Shown here piece by piece: positions 7,303 to 14,998 of a stretch of DNA of 34,637 bases (position 1 is its first letter; every line of letters begins with the position of its first letter). The stretch is from Rhodobacteraceae bacterium PARR1 (GTDB lineage: Bacteria; Pseudomonadota; Alphaproteobacteria; Rhodobacterales; Rhodobacteraceae), in NCBI GenBank assembly GCA_002256185.1, contig NKIT01000026.1, positions 1 to 34,637 of the forward strand, given 5' to 3'. The position numbers and the translations under genes were made by a program. The notes below the pieces were generated by a model, which worked only from the letters and a program-made list of their open reading frames with translations, ran no database searches and was not told the DNA's origin.

Positions 7303-7404
7303 TAGGCCGCGCGTCTTGCGCCGGTGAAGCTGTTTACTCCCGCCCGCAGCACAGACCCGTCGAGGTAAGCGTTGACACAGTCTCGCTCGCGCGGAAGGTT
7401 TGCG
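7303..7404 (-). pseudogene. remnant C-terminus of a second EamA-type transporter
   Basis: Read on the minus strand, this segment ends LPRERDCVNAYLDGSVL, RAG, VNSFTGARRAA and stop. It aligns without gaps through most of its length to the end of the intact EamA protein encoded at 8523-9395 ([17 protein letters not shown] and onward to [13 protein letters not shown]). The matches include N, G, VL, VN and GARRAA at equivalent places, about 12 identities in 31. Both ends are followed on the minus strand by the same structured repeat. Further upstream in the frame (past about 7404) similarity vanishes. The gene body is gone and an unrelated plus-strand gene occupies the space. A chance match to a short arginine/alanine-rich tail cannot be fully excluded. 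Confidence 0.6.
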
Positions 7405-7476
7405 TGCATGCGACCATGTAGCCGATGGTTGGTCGACGGGTCGGCCAGAGGGGCCGCGCAGTAAGGGGTTGAACTG

Positions 7477-8052
7477 GTGAAGGTTTGGTCAGTATTCGCC
7501 ATTCTTGCCGTAGGTGCGGTGCTTGGCAATTGTGCGGTGAAGACAAAGTCCTTTGTGTCGCGATGCCTTGTCGGTGATCCGGCGCAGGACGCCGCCGATG
7601 TATCGAAGATGTTCCCCGCCATGATTCGGGCCATTCGGCGGGCCGATGTTCCAAGACCATCTGCCGATATTCTTGCGGCGGAGGTGGCCTATGCCTGGGC
7701 CCATTTGCAGCGCTGTGCAGCGGAACGTGGATTGGAAAAATGCCGTGCGATCGGGACGACAGCCGATGTTCCAACGGATGATCTTGGCGCTCGCGTGCAA
7801 GACTTCCCTGAATCGGAGTGGGAAAACTACATCTATCGCATAGAGGCGGATGTTCCCGGACCGAGGTTTTTCATGAATTTCCTTTTGCAGGGTTTGGACG
7901 GCAACGACGAAACCTTCATTGACATGACATTCTTCCGAAAAGACACGACCGCGCAGTTGCGGGTTGGTGTCACCTGGTATCGTTGCAGAGGTACAGTGAA
8001 TTGGACGACCGTAAGAGGTTCCGTCTATGAAGAGGTATCGCTGGATGACTGA
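7477..8052 (+). CDS. orphan exported protein, possibly a lipoprotein
   Basis: I do not recognise this 191-residue protein. It starts at GTG with AAGGGG about 8 nt upstream. The N-terminus, MKVWSVFAILAVGAVLGNCA, is a signal sequence. The cysteine at 19 follows LGN, a poor lipobox, so it is either an atypical lipoprotein or a protein cleaved nearby. Five cysteines (19, 30, 80, 89, 170) suggest disulfides in the periplasm. The rest is mixed and soluble, with an aromatic-rich C-terminal half (FFMNFLLQGL, IDMTFF, VTWYRC) that looks beta-rich. Base composition is visibly less GC-rich than the neighbours, and rare codons such as ATA occur. It is flanked by the two structured repeats and sits where the body of a degraded EamA gene should be, so acquisition by transfer is plausible. 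Confidence 0.7.
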   Translation: MKVWSVFAILAVGAVLGNCAVKTKSFVSRCLVGDPAQDAADVSKMFPAMIRAIRRADVPRPSADILAAEVAYAWAHLQRCAAERGLEKCRAIGTTADVPTDDLGARVQDFPESEWENYIYRIEADVPGPRFFMNFLLQGLDGNDETFIDMTFFRKDTTAQLRVGVTWYRCRGTVNWTTVRGSVYEEVSLDD

Positions 8053-8232
8053 GCGTGAAAGCTGTGTCTGCGGATCGAGACGCTGGGGTCTTTCTCACAG
8101 CAGACGCGACGGGAACAACTTGGAACGCGTCCACTGTTCCGCGTGACACTGTGCCTTCATTTCGCACCGCTACTGTTCCCCCCTACGTCCCTGCCGCGCA
8201 CCGATGTTGCGGCAAACGCGGGCCGCTTGCTC

Positions 8233-8522
8233 CGCAACGATCAGGATTTCCCCGATGCCCAAAGCATCGGGGCGCGCCCGCACCGCCCCACCGGGGCGGG
8301 CGCACGTATACGTGCACCCACCCCGCGGCGCGCGCGCGCCCCTTGGCTGACGTAGTGCAGGACTTGGCTGACGTGGTAAATGGGAAGAAGTGGCAAATGG
8401 TTGGGGGCGTGCAGACCAGGTGACAGTTCACGACACACGCGGGTCACGTTCCCTGCGTGACGGCTAAGGGCGGGAGGGTCGCCCGTAGGGTGCGCATTCA
8501 TTGCGCACCGCAACCGGCCCCC
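8233..8522. repeat. structured direct repeat, copy 2
   Basis: This partner of 7030-7300 contains the stem CCCCGATGC/GCATCGGGG (8250-8272), the same central palindrome GCACGTATACGTGC within a 33 nt identical block, and the identical ~59 nt right end including GGTGCGCA-TTCAT-TGCGCACC. It carries an extra ~21 nt because CTTGGCTGACGT is repeated in tandem (from 8342 and again from 8363). The outer arms of the big hairpin differ in sequence from copy 1 but still pair. It ends exactly where the EamA transporter stop codon begins (minus strand), so it would be that gene's 3' untranslated region. I see no gene in the ~180 nt to its left (8053-8232). Confidence 0.85.
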
Positions 8523-9395
8523 TCAGGCCCCCGCCGCCCGCCGCGCACCGATGATGCCGTTCACCGTCACGGCACCCAAGAGCACCGCGCCGCCGATGAA
8601 GGTGTTGGCGGATGCGGTCTCGCCCAGAAACGCCAAGACGATGATCGGGGACAGCACGACCTCGATGTTGGACAACAGCGCCATTTCCGCCGCTGGGATC
8701 ACCTTGCTGCCAAGGGCGTAAAGGATCATGCCCCCGGTCAGCGTGCCTGCCCCCATCGCCATGGCCCAAGCGGCATCTGACACCGGCACTGCCAGCGGTT
8801 GGCCCAAGGCCAGCGCAACCACGGCACCTGTGATCAGCGAAAACACCCCGCCAAGGATGACCGACGGCATGGTGTCCGATACCCGCCGCCAGCGCAGGGT
8901 GACGGTGAAAGTGGCGAACCCCAGCGCCGACAAAAGGGCTGCGATGTTTCCCGCCAAGGCCCCTGTCTCTAGCCCCTCGCGCACCATGACGAAGATGCCG
9001 ATCACGCCCACGACCATAGCGCCCCAAGTCTCGGGCCGGACCCGCTCGCGCAGCAGGATCAGGCCGAGGATCGCGGCGATGAAGGGGCTGGCGGTGAACA
9101 GGAACACCGCATTGGCGATGGTGGTGGCCTGAATGGCATAGATCGCGCCGCCGAACGCGCCGACCAGACCGATTCCGCCCAGAACCCCGGCAAACCCCGT
9201 CTCGGCAAAACCGTTGAAGGCGCGGCCTTGGTGGCGGATGGCCTGATAGGCCAGAAGCACCGGCAGCATCCCGACAGAGCGCCAGAACAGCGTGGCCCAT
9301 GTTCCCGCCGTGTCGATCTGGCGGAAGATCAGGCCCTGACAGGACCACAGGATGCCCGCGACGATGACCAGCGCCACGCCTGTTCCGTATTTCAT
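8523..9395 (-). CDS. EamA/DMT-family transporter
   Basis: This 290-residue, strongly hydrophobic protein has about ten membrane segments in two homologous halves, as in the drug/metabolite transporter superfamily. The first helix is [20 protein letters not shown]. An EamA signature occurs near the end of each half ([20 protein letters not shown] and [20 protein letters not shown]). The start at 9395 is preceded by GGAG at 9 nt. A longer frame to 9443 adds a non-hydrophobic tail and is unlikely. Proteins of this family export amino acids, metabolites or drugs across the inner membrane; no substrate can be inferred. It diverges from msrA. Its 3' end runs directly into a structured repeat, and a paralogous end is preserved 1.2 kb away. 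Confidence 0.92.
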   Translation of the reverse strand: MKYGTGVALVIVAGILWSCQGLIFRQIDTAGTWATLFWRSVGMLPVLLAYQAIRHQGRAFNGFAETGFAGVLGGIGLVGAFGGAIYAIQATTIANAVFLFTASPFIAAILGLILLRERVRPETWGAMVVGVIGIFVMVREGLETGALAGNIAALLSALGFATFTVTLRWRRVSDTMPSVILGGVFSLITGAVVALALGQPLAVPVSDAAWAMAMGAGTLTGGMILYALGSKVIPAAEMALLSNIEVVLSPIIVLAFLGETASANTFIGGAVLLGAVTVNGIIGARRAAGA

Positions 9396-9523
9396 GCCGC
9401 AAACTCCGTGCCTTGGGCCTGATCTGCCCCGGATGGCGGCCATGGTCTGTCCTGCCAGCGACCAGTGCCGTGCTTTTCGGGCAGGCTGGGCATTTCGGGC
9501 CGGGTGAACCCTCTCGCGGGTGT

Positions 9524-9571
9524 GTTTTGGCTTTGTCTACCCAAAACCGCCAAGCGCCCCTATATTGGCGG
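9524..9571 (+). promoter_or_regulatory. two overlapping stem-loops in the msrA leader
   Basis: GTTTTGG (9524-9530) pairs with CCAAAAC (9541-9547). CCGCCAA (9547-9553) pairs with TTGGCGG (9565-9571). They share a base and cannot both extend fully. The second loop contains TATATT (9561-9566), a candidate -10 box without a convincing -35. Together they sit 25-72 nt before the msrA start. Confidence 0.35.
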
Positions 9572-9595
9572 CAACGACAACAGGGAGCGCCACCC

Positions 9596-10288
9596 ATGTT
9601 CTTTACTGACCGCCGCAAGATGCAGATGGTCTCGCCGCAGGATGCCCTGCCGGGACGGCCAGAGCCTTTGCCGACCGCCGAGACGCATTTCACCCTTGGC
9701 TTGCCGCTGAAATCGCCTGTGCCTGTGGGCATGGAAGAGGCGATGTTCGGCATGGGCTGTTTCTGGGGGGTGGAACGCAAGTTCTGGCAGCGCCCCGGTG
9801 TGTGGCTGACGATGGTGGGCTATGCGGCGGGCTACACGCCGAACCCGACCTACAAGGAAACCTGCACCCAGTTGACCGGGCATAATGAGGTGGTGCGCGT
9901 GATCTACGACCCCGCATCGGTCAGCTATGAGGATCTGCTGCGTTTGTTCTGGGAAAACCATGACCCGACCCAAGGCATGCGGCAGGGCAATGACATGGGC
10001 AGCACCTATCGCAGCGGCATCTACACCTATTCCGACGCGCAAAAGGCGGCGGCAGAGGCATCGCGTGCCGTCTATCAGCACCGCCTGTCGCGGTCGGGCT
10101 ATGGCGCGATCACCACGGAAATCCTGCCCGCGCCGGTGTTCTACTTTGCCGAGGATTACCACCAGCAATACCTTGCCAAGAACCCGCAGGGCTATTGCGG
10201 TATTGGTGGCACCGGCGTGACCTGTCCCATCGGACTGAACGCCTCACGGCACAGGGCGGCGCTTGACCACGGGCCGCGCGGGGGCTAA
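9596..10288 (+). CDS. msrA: peptide-methionine (S)-S-oxide reductase
   Basis: This 230-residue MsrA repairs oxidised methionine in proteins with thioredoxin as reductant. The catalytic site is [13 protein letters not shown] with C55. Two candidate recycling cysteines lie in [12 protein letters not shown] (C201 and C210). The core also has [14 protein letters not shown] and [11 protein letters not shown], typical of the family. The ~45-residue N-terminal extension is normal for the longer bacterial form. The start has AGGGAG 8 nt upstream. It is followed 51 nt later by prmA, and the stop codon lies within the loop of a GC hairpin. Confidence 0.96.
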   Translation: MFFTDRRKMQMVSPQDALPGRPEPLPTAETHFTLGLPLKSPVPVGMEEAMFGMGCFWGVERKFWQRPGVWLTMVGYAAGYTPNPTYKETCTQLTGHNEVVRVIYDPASVSYEDLLRLFWENHDPTQGMRQGNDMGSTYRSGIYTYSDAQKAAAEASRAVYQHRLSRSGYGAITTEILPAPVFYFAEDYHQQYLAKNPQGYCGIGGTGVTCPIGLNASRHRAALDHGPRGG

Positions 10289-10296
10289 CCCCGCGC
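10276..10296 (+). terminator. GC hairpin enclosing the msrA stop codon
   Basis: GCGCGGGG (10276-10283) pairs with CCCCGCGC (10289-10296). The five-base loop GCTAA holds the msrA stop codon. Only a weak T-rich stretch follows (CCCTTTGTC), so partial termination or mRNA 3' protection is more likely than full termination before prmA. Confidence 0.45.
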
Positions 10297-10339
10297 CAAC
10301 CCTTTGTCTGCCCTGTTCCCTTGCCTGAAAGGCCGCGCC

Positions 10340-11455
10340 ATGCCGATTTTCACCGCCTTCTCGATCCTCACCGGCGACGAAAGCGTTGACGCGCGGGCCG
10401 AAGCCTTGGCCGATGCGCTGGACCGGGTTCAGCCCGCGCCGCTTGAGGTCGAGATTTACGACGAAGAGGATGGGTCGGGCAATCTGCGGGTGGCGGCGAT
10501 CTTTGCGCTGGAACCGAACCCGACCTTGCTGGACGTGCTGGCTACGGCCTTTGGGGCGTCAGAATTCACCGTTGCGGAAACGGCGCAACAGACATGGTCG
10601 GCTTTGACCACCTTGCCGGGCGAAGCGCCTGCCAAGGCCTTGGCCGCGCTGATCGAACAGATGCAGCCCGCCCCCTATGGTGTGGGCGCGTTCGAGATCG
10701 AGGATAATTCGGGTCTGTGGGAAGTCGGGGCCTATTTCCTTGAGGCCCCTGATGCCGCAGCCCTGAACGCTTTAGGTGCGGGGCATGGGGCGCGGCCCTT
10801 TGCTGTATCGGAATTGCCGGAAATCGACTGGGTCGCCAAGGTGCGGCGCGAATTGTCGCCGGTCGAGGCGGGGCGCTTCTTCGTTTTTGGCAGCCATGAT
10901 GCCGACAAGGTGCCCGCAGGCCGCATCGCCCTGCAAATCGAGGCGACGGTTGCCTTTGGCACCGGGCACCATGGCACCACGCTGGGCTGTCTGCGCGCCT
11001 TTGACCGGCTGTTCGGCGCGGGTTTTCATCCGGCAAAGGTGGCAGACATCGGGGCAGGGACTGCGGTGCTGGCGATGGCGGCAGCGTCCGTCCTGCCCGA
11101 TGCCTTGGTGATCGCGTCTGACATCGACGAAGTCGCGGTGGATGTGTCCGAGGCGAATGTGGCGATCAACGGGCTGGAAGGCCGCGTTGAATGCCTTGAG
11201 GCGGCGGGTTTCAACCATCCCCGTCTGGCTGAGGTGGCACCCTTTGACCTGATCTTTGCCAATATCCTGAAAGGTCCGCTGATCGAGCTTGCCCCCGACA
11301 TGGCCGCCCATGCGGCCCCCGGCGGGTTGGTGATCCTGTCCGGACTGCTGGTCGTGCAGGCCGAAGCGGTGACTGAGGCCTATCTGGCCCAAGGGTTCAC
11401 CACTGAGGGGCGTGAAGATATCGGCGAATGGTCCACGCTGGTGTTCCGGCGCTAA
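10340..11455 (+). CDS. prmA: ribosomal protein L11 methyltransferase with duplicated N-terminal domain
   Basis: This protein trimethylates ribosomal protein L11. The C-terminal half holds the SAM-binding motif VADIGAGTAVLAMAAA (234-249), the acidic end of strand 2 in IASDIDEVA (258-266) and the PrmA motif FANILKGPL (306-314). AFGTGHHGTTLGCL (205-218) is the family-specific lead-in. At 371 residues it is ~80 longer than the usual ~290. The excess is at the N-terminus, where residues ~8-82 look like a diverged copy of ~88-163: LDRVQPAPLEVEIYDEEDGS against IEQMQPAPYGVGAFEIEDNS, then VAAIFALEPNPTLLDVL against VGAYFLEAPDAAALNAL. In PrmA that domain recognises L11. The ATG at 10340 has GAAAGG upstream. 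Confidence 0.93.
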   Translation: MPIFTAFSILTGDESVDARAEALADALDRVQPAPLEVEIYDEEDGSGNLRVAAIFALEPNPTLLDVLATAFGASEFTVAETAQQTWSALTTLPGEAPAKALAALIEQMQPAPYGVGAFEIEDNSGLWEVGAYFLEAPDAAALNALGAGHGARPFAVSELPEIDWVAKVRRELSPVEAGRFFVFGSHDADKVPAGRIALQIEATVAFGTGHHGTTLGCLRAFDRLFGAGFHPAKVADIGAGTAVLAMAAASVLPDALVIASDIDEVAVDVSEANVAINGLEGRVECLEAAGFNHPRLAEVAPFDLIFANILKGPLIELAPDMAAHAAPGGLVILSGLLVVQAEAVTEAYLAQGFTTEGREDIGEWSTLVFRR

Positions 11456-11557
11456 AGTTCGGAAACAGTCTGTTGACGACCAAGGCGTGACACAGTTTCC
11501 ACCGAATCCCTTCATACGTGTAAAAGGGGGGTGGTGGCTTTGGTCGGAGTGGATGGC

Positions 11558-11905
11558 ATGGCGGACCCGAACAGGGATGATTTTTACGGCCGTGTTGCGC
11601 GGCTTGAACAGGCACATGCCCGCGGGCATGGCCATGAGGCGGCTGGGGCCTTGGGCCGGTCGGCGTATTTCCGTCCCTCGCCCCGACGCTTGCCGGTGCT
11701 GCGCGGATCGGTGTTCGTGCTGGCGACGGTGATCGGGTTGAAAGCCACACTTTATGGCGGCATGCCCGAAGATGTGTATCTGTCGCGTCTCGCCGCGTTG
11801 AAGCAGGGCACGGCGATCGAACGGGTGGGGGCTTTTCTGATGACGCCTGACCCGGTGACGGGCTGGCTGGCCGACATCTGGCGCGACGCGCGCGGTCTGG
11901 TCTGA
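11558..11905 (+). CDS. small conserved single-pass membrane protein
   Basis: This 115-residue protein has a soluble N-terminal part (DDFYGRVARLEQAHARGHG, then ALGRSAYFRPSPRR). One membrane helix follows (VLRGSVFVLATVIGLKATLYG). The C-terminal tail has a YLSRLAALKQGTAIERVGAF helix. I recall similar small hypothetical proteins in Rhodobacteraceae but no function. The ATG at 11558 has GGAG 8 nt upstream. A GTG at 11531 is an alternative start. It converges on the DUF1127 gene across a shared terminator. Confidence 0.7.
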   Translation: MADPNRDDFYGRVARLEQAHARGHGHEAAGALGRSAYFRPSPRRLPVLRGSVFVLATVIGLKATLYGGMPEDVYLSRLAALKQGTAIERVGAFLMTPDPVTGWLADIWRDARGLV

Positions 11906-11938
11906 CGCTTTCTGCTCCGACTGTCCCACCGAATGCAA

Positions 11939-11962
11939 AAGGCCGCCCGAAAAGGCGGCCTT
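11939..11962. terminator. bidirectional intrinsic terminator
   Basis: AAGGCCGCC (11939-11947) pairs with GGCGGCCTT (11954-11962) around CGAAAA. Adenines precede the stem and thymines end it. It lies between two convergent genes (stops at 11905 and 11996) and can serve both. Confidence 0.8.
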
Positions 11963-11995
11963 CACATCCAGCGGCTGGAAGCCGACGGTCGCTGA

Positions 11996-12199
11996 TCAGC
12001 GACCGATCATTTCGATGTCGCCACGGCACAGACCGATATCATCAAGTTCACGGTCCGAAAGTTTGCCGAGCGCATTGCGCGTCACGCGGGCGTCGTTCCA
12101 TTCCGCAACCGTGGCAAAGGTGTCGCCGACAAACGTGACAAGGCGGAAGATCGAAATGGCGCCGAACGGCGCCGGGCGGGTCGTTTCAAAGGCGGCCAT
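11996..12199 (-). CDS. DUF1127 small protein
   Basis: The 67-residue protein ends in the DUF1127 motif, here TRNALGKLSDRELDDIGLCRGDIEMIGR, an arginine-rich helix pair found in many alphaproteobacteria. Family members have been linked to RNA turnover and to phosphate or stress responses, and in Rhodobacter some DUF1127 transcripts are processed into small regulatory RNAs. The exact role here is unknown. AAGGAC lies 5-10 nt upstream of the start. The leader contains a short hairpin GAGGCA/TGCCTC (12232-12247). The transcript ends in the terminator at 11939-11962. Confidence 0.85.
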   Translation of the reverse strand: MAAFETTRPAPFGAISIFRLVTFVGDTFATVAEWNDARVTRNALGKLSDRELDDIGLCRGDIEMIGR

Positions 12200-12473
12200 G
12201 ATGGGTGTCCTTACACAAACTGCTCATTACCGAGGCATCCTTGCCTCTGGTACGCCAAATAGTCTTGCTGCATGTGCAAAGCAATCGCCGCGCCTGCATT
12301 GCACCCTTGCAGTGGACGCATGACGAAAGAGGCCTGACGGCCTTGAATTTGCCTTATTTTCCACCTGTGCGTTGCGGCGCTGTCGGTTTTTGCGCGGCGG
12401 CGGTCGGTTTCTGCACCTGCATAAAGCATCGTTACGAAACCGTTTCAAGCGGTCTTGTTGCGGATTGCCGGAT

Positions 12474-12488
12474 GTTCTTGTTTCGTGC
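12474..12488 (+). promoter_or_regulatory. possible SOS (LexA) box before ruvC
   Basis: GTTC-N7-GTGC differs at one base from the alphaproteobacterial LexA consensus GTTC-N7-GTTC and lies 46 nt before the ruvC start. The ruv genes are frequent LexA targets. The rest of the 334 nt gap 12200-12533 shows no gene; it holds a short hairpin at 12232-12247 and the imperfect palindrome GAAACCGTTTC at 12436-12446. Confidence 0.35.
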
Positions 12489-12533
12489 TATTCCTCGCGC
12501 AAGCAAGAAACACGAAAGAAGCAGGGGCAGGGC

Positions 12534-13052
12534 ATGCGCGTCATCGGAATCGACCCGGGGTTGCGCAACCTCGGCTGGGGGGTGATCGACGTGGATGGGG
12601 CGCGGCTGACCCATGTCGCCAACGGCATCTGCCATTCCGCCCCTTCGGAAAATGACGGTGACCTTGCGCTGCGGCTGGTCAGCCTGCATGCCCAACTGAC
12701 CGAGGTGTTGCGCACCTATGCCCCCGATACGGCGGCGGTGGAGCATACCTTCGTGAACAAGGACGCCGTGGCCACGCTGAAACTGGGGCAGGCGCGGGGG
12801 ATCGCGCTGCTGGTGCCGGGGCAGTTTGGCCTGACGGTGGGGGAATATGCGCCCAATGCGGTGAAAAAGACCGTGGTGGGCGTGGGCCATGCCGCCAAGC
12901 AACAGGTGGATCACATGGTGCGCCTGCACTTGCCGGGAGTGCAGATTGCCGGGCCGGATGCGGCGGATGCGCTTGCGATTGCCATTTGTCACGCCCATCA
13001 CATGCAAAGCGCCGGGCGGTTGCAGGCGGCATTGAAAAGGGCGGCAGGATGA
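12534..13052 (+). CDS. ruvC: Holliday junction resolvase RuvC
   Basis: The 172-residue protein is the endonuclease that cuts Holliday junctions after RuvAB migration. The catalytic acidic residues are visible: D7 in [18 protein letters not shown]70 in [11 protein letters not shown], and D142 and D145 in [13 protein letters not shown]. The start at 12534 follows AGGGGC. The stop overlaps the ruvA start (ATGA), so the two are translationally coupled. A possible LexA box lies upstream. Confidence 0.97.
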   Translation: MRVIGIDPGLRNLGWGVIDVDGARLTHVANGICHSAPSENDGDLALRLVSLHAQLTEVLRTYAPDTAAVEHTFVNKDAVATLKLGQARGIALLVPGQFGLTVGEYAPNAVKKTVVGVGHAAKQQVDHMVRLHLPGVQIAGPDAADALAIAICHAHHMQSAGRLQAALKRAAG

Positions 13053-13735
13053 TCGGCAAGATTTCCGGACGGTTGGACTGGCGCGGGGCGGACCACGTCC
13101 TGATCGACGTGCGCGGCGTGGGTTATATCGTCCATGTCAGCGACCGAACGCTTGCCAGCCTGCCGGGGGTAGGGGAAGCGGTGGCGCTTTATACCGAACT
13201 CGTGGTGCGGGAAGATTTGCTTCAGCTTTTCGGCTTTCCCACCATGGCGGAAAAGGAATGGCACAAGCTGTTGACCACGGTGCAGGGCGTGGGGGCCAAG
13301 GCCGCGATGGCCATCCTTGGAACCTTGGGGCCGGAAGGGGCCGCGCGGGCCATCACTTTGGGCGATGCCCGCGCGATCCAATCCGCGCCGGGGGTGGGGC
13401 CGAAATTGGCGCAGCGGGTGATCCTTGAGCTGAAATCGAAAGCCCCCGCGATCATGGCGATGGGGGCATCGCTGGCGGGGGTGGCGAGCACCGATGACGT
13501 GGTGATCGAACCCGCCGCCCCTGCGCCTGCGCCAAAGAAACCCGGCAAAGCGGTGGCATCTGCTGCGCAGAACCGTGCTTCGGCCTCTGCCGATGCGTTG
13601 TCGGCGCTGGCGAACCTTGGCTACGGCCCGTCCGATGCGGCGCAAGCGGTAGCGCAGGTGATGGGCGACCAGCCTGAGGCCGATACGGCGACACTGATCC
13701 GCGCCGCGCTGAAACTGCTGGCACCGAAGGCGTAA
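13049..13735 (+). CDS. ruvA: Holliday junction branch migration protein RuvA
   Basis: The 228-residue protein binds the four-way junction as a tetramer and loads RuvB. Domain I begins [11 protein letters not shown]. Two helix-hairpin-helix motifs are visible as [16 protein letters not shown] and [18 protein letters not shown]. An alanine/proline linker (about 165-190) leads to domain III ([21 protein letters not shown]), which contacts RuvB. Start overlaps the ruvC stop by four bases; ruvB follows after 3 nt. Confidence 0.97.
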   Translation: MIGKISGRLDWRGADHVLIDVRGVGYIVHVSDRTLASLPGVGEAVALYTELVVREDLLQLFGFPTMAEKEWHKLLTTVQGVGAKAAMAILGTLGPEGAARAITLGDARAIQSAPGVGPKLAQRVILELKSKAPAIMAMGASLAGVASTDDVVIEPAAPAPAPKKPGKAVASAAQNRASASADALSALANLGYGPSDAAQAVAQVMGDQPEADTATLIRAALKLLAPKA

Positions 13736-13738
13736 GGC

Positions 13739-14779
13739 ATGGAAAGCGATCCCACCCTGCGCCCGGACCGGCTGCCCGAAGATGCTGACCGCGCCCTGCG
13801 CCCGCAAACGCTGGAGGAATTCGTCGGCCAAGCCGAAGCCCGCGCCAACCTGCGCGTCTTTATCGAAAGCGCCAAGATGCGCGGTGAGGCGATGGACCAC
13901 ACGCTGTTCCACGGCCCGCCCGGTCTGGGCAAAACCACGCTTGCGCAGATCATGGCGCGGGAATTGGGGGTGGGTTTCCGGATGACCTCTGGCCCCGTTC
14001 TGGCCAAGCCGGGCGATCTGGCGGCGATCCTGACCAATCTGGAACCCCGCGACGTTCTGTTCATCGACGAGATTCACCGACTGTCGGCGGTGGTCGAAGA
14101 GGTGCTTTATCCTGCGCTGGAGGATTTCGCGCTGGATCTGGTGATCGGCGAGGGGCCTGCGGCGCGCACCGTTCGGATTGACCTGCAACCTTTCACGCTG
14201 GTGGGGGCAACGACGCGCTTGGGGCTGCTCACCACGCCGCTGCGGGATCGTTTCGGTATCCCGACCCGGCTGCAATTCTATACCGATGCCGAACTTGACC
14301 TGATCGTGACGCGCGGGGCGCGGCTGATGGGCATCCCGTCAGACCCAGATGGCACCTATGAAATCGCCCGCCGCGCGCGGGGGACGCCTCGGGTTGCCGG
14401 GCGGTTGTTGCGGCGGGTGGTGGATTTCGCGCTGGTCGAAGGCGATGGCCGGTTGACCAAGGCGATTGCGGATTCTGCCCTGACGCGGTTGGGGGTTGAT
14501 CATCTGGGTCTGGATGGCGCGGACCGGCGGTATCTGTCGCTCTTGGCCGACAATTATGGCGGCGGGCCGGTGGGGGTGGAAACCATCGCTGCCGCCCTCT
14601 CTGAGGCGCGGGATGCGATTGAAGAGGTGATCGAGCCTTATCTTTTGCAGCAAGGCCTGATCCAGCGCACCCCGCGCGGGCGAATGCTGGCAGCCAAGGC
14701 GTGGCGGCATCTGGGGCTGGACGCGCCGCGCCTGCCCGATCCGCGCCCCGTGCCGCAGGGCGATCTGTTCGAGGGGTGA
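13739..14779 (+). CDS. ruvB: Holliday junction branch migration ATPase RuvB
   Basis: This 346-residue AAA+ motor drives branch migration. It has Walker [12 protein letters not shown] (K65), Walker [12 protein letters not shown] (about 104-114), sensor [11 protein letters not shown], the arginine-finger region LRDRFGI, sensor [13 protein letters not shown] and a C-terminal winged helix ending [19 protein letters not shown]. Length and order are standard. It is the third gene of the ruvCAB operon. Downstream is a hairpin CGATTTTT/AAAAATCG (14796-14816), then the paired-hairpin element at 14864-14930. Confidence 0.98.
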   Translation: MESDPTLRPDRLPEDADRALRPQTLEEFVGQAEARANLRVFIESAKMRGEAMDHTLFHGPPGLGKTTLAQIMARELGVGFRMTSGPVLAKPGDLAAILTNLEPRDVLFIDEIHRLSAVVEEVLYPALEDFALDLVIGEGPAARTVRIDLQPFTLVGATTRLGLLTTPLRDRFGIPTRLQFYTDAELDLIVTRGARLMGIPSDPDGTYEIARRARGTPRVAGRLLRRVVDFALVEGDGRLTKAIADSALTRLGVDHLGLDGADRRYLSLLADNYGGGPVGVETIAAALSEARDAIEEVIEPYLLQQGLIQRTPRGRMLAAKAWRHLGLDAPRLPDPRPVPQGDLFEG

Positions 14780-14863
14780 TCTCTGCCCTTGGTCCCGATT
14801 TTTCTGCAAAAAATCGAGGCTTAAGTCTGGATGCGTTGCGCTGTGCGGCTGGTGGGAAAAGCA

Positions 14864-14930
14864 GGGGGCTTGTGCAGCCCCCTCGCCGCGAAGCGCGGCT
14901 CACCCCCGCAGGATATTTGGGCAAAGGAGA
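14864..14930. repeat. paired-hairpin intergenic element with conserved GGATATTTG tail, copy A
   Basis: Hairpin 1 is GGGGGCT/AGCCCCC (14864-14882). Hairpin 2 is GCCGCG/CGCGGC (14885-14899). A tail with CCCCCGCAGGATATTTGGGC and then AAAGGAGA ends at 14930. The same architecture recurs at 30246-30312. It sits in the 219 nt gap between ruvB and the next gene, where the AAAGGAGA is too far from that gene's start to be its ribosome site. Confidence 0.65.
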
Positions 14931-14998
14931 TAGGGCAGGGGCGATTGAGGGTTTTCGGTGGTGGGTGTATGGGCCGCAGCAACGACGTGGAGGCTGTG

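Noticed and set aside
7302-7634. Full 110-codon minus-strand frame as a real gene
   Set aside because: Only its last ~34 codons resemble anything (the EamA end). The upstream part overlaps the start of the plus-strand orphan gene and has no ribosome site or family resemblance.
7030-8522. Composite transposon or integron cassette bounded by the two repeats
   Set aside because: No transposase or integrase, no target-site duplication seen, and each repeat keeps the same relation to an EamA end, which favours block duplication.
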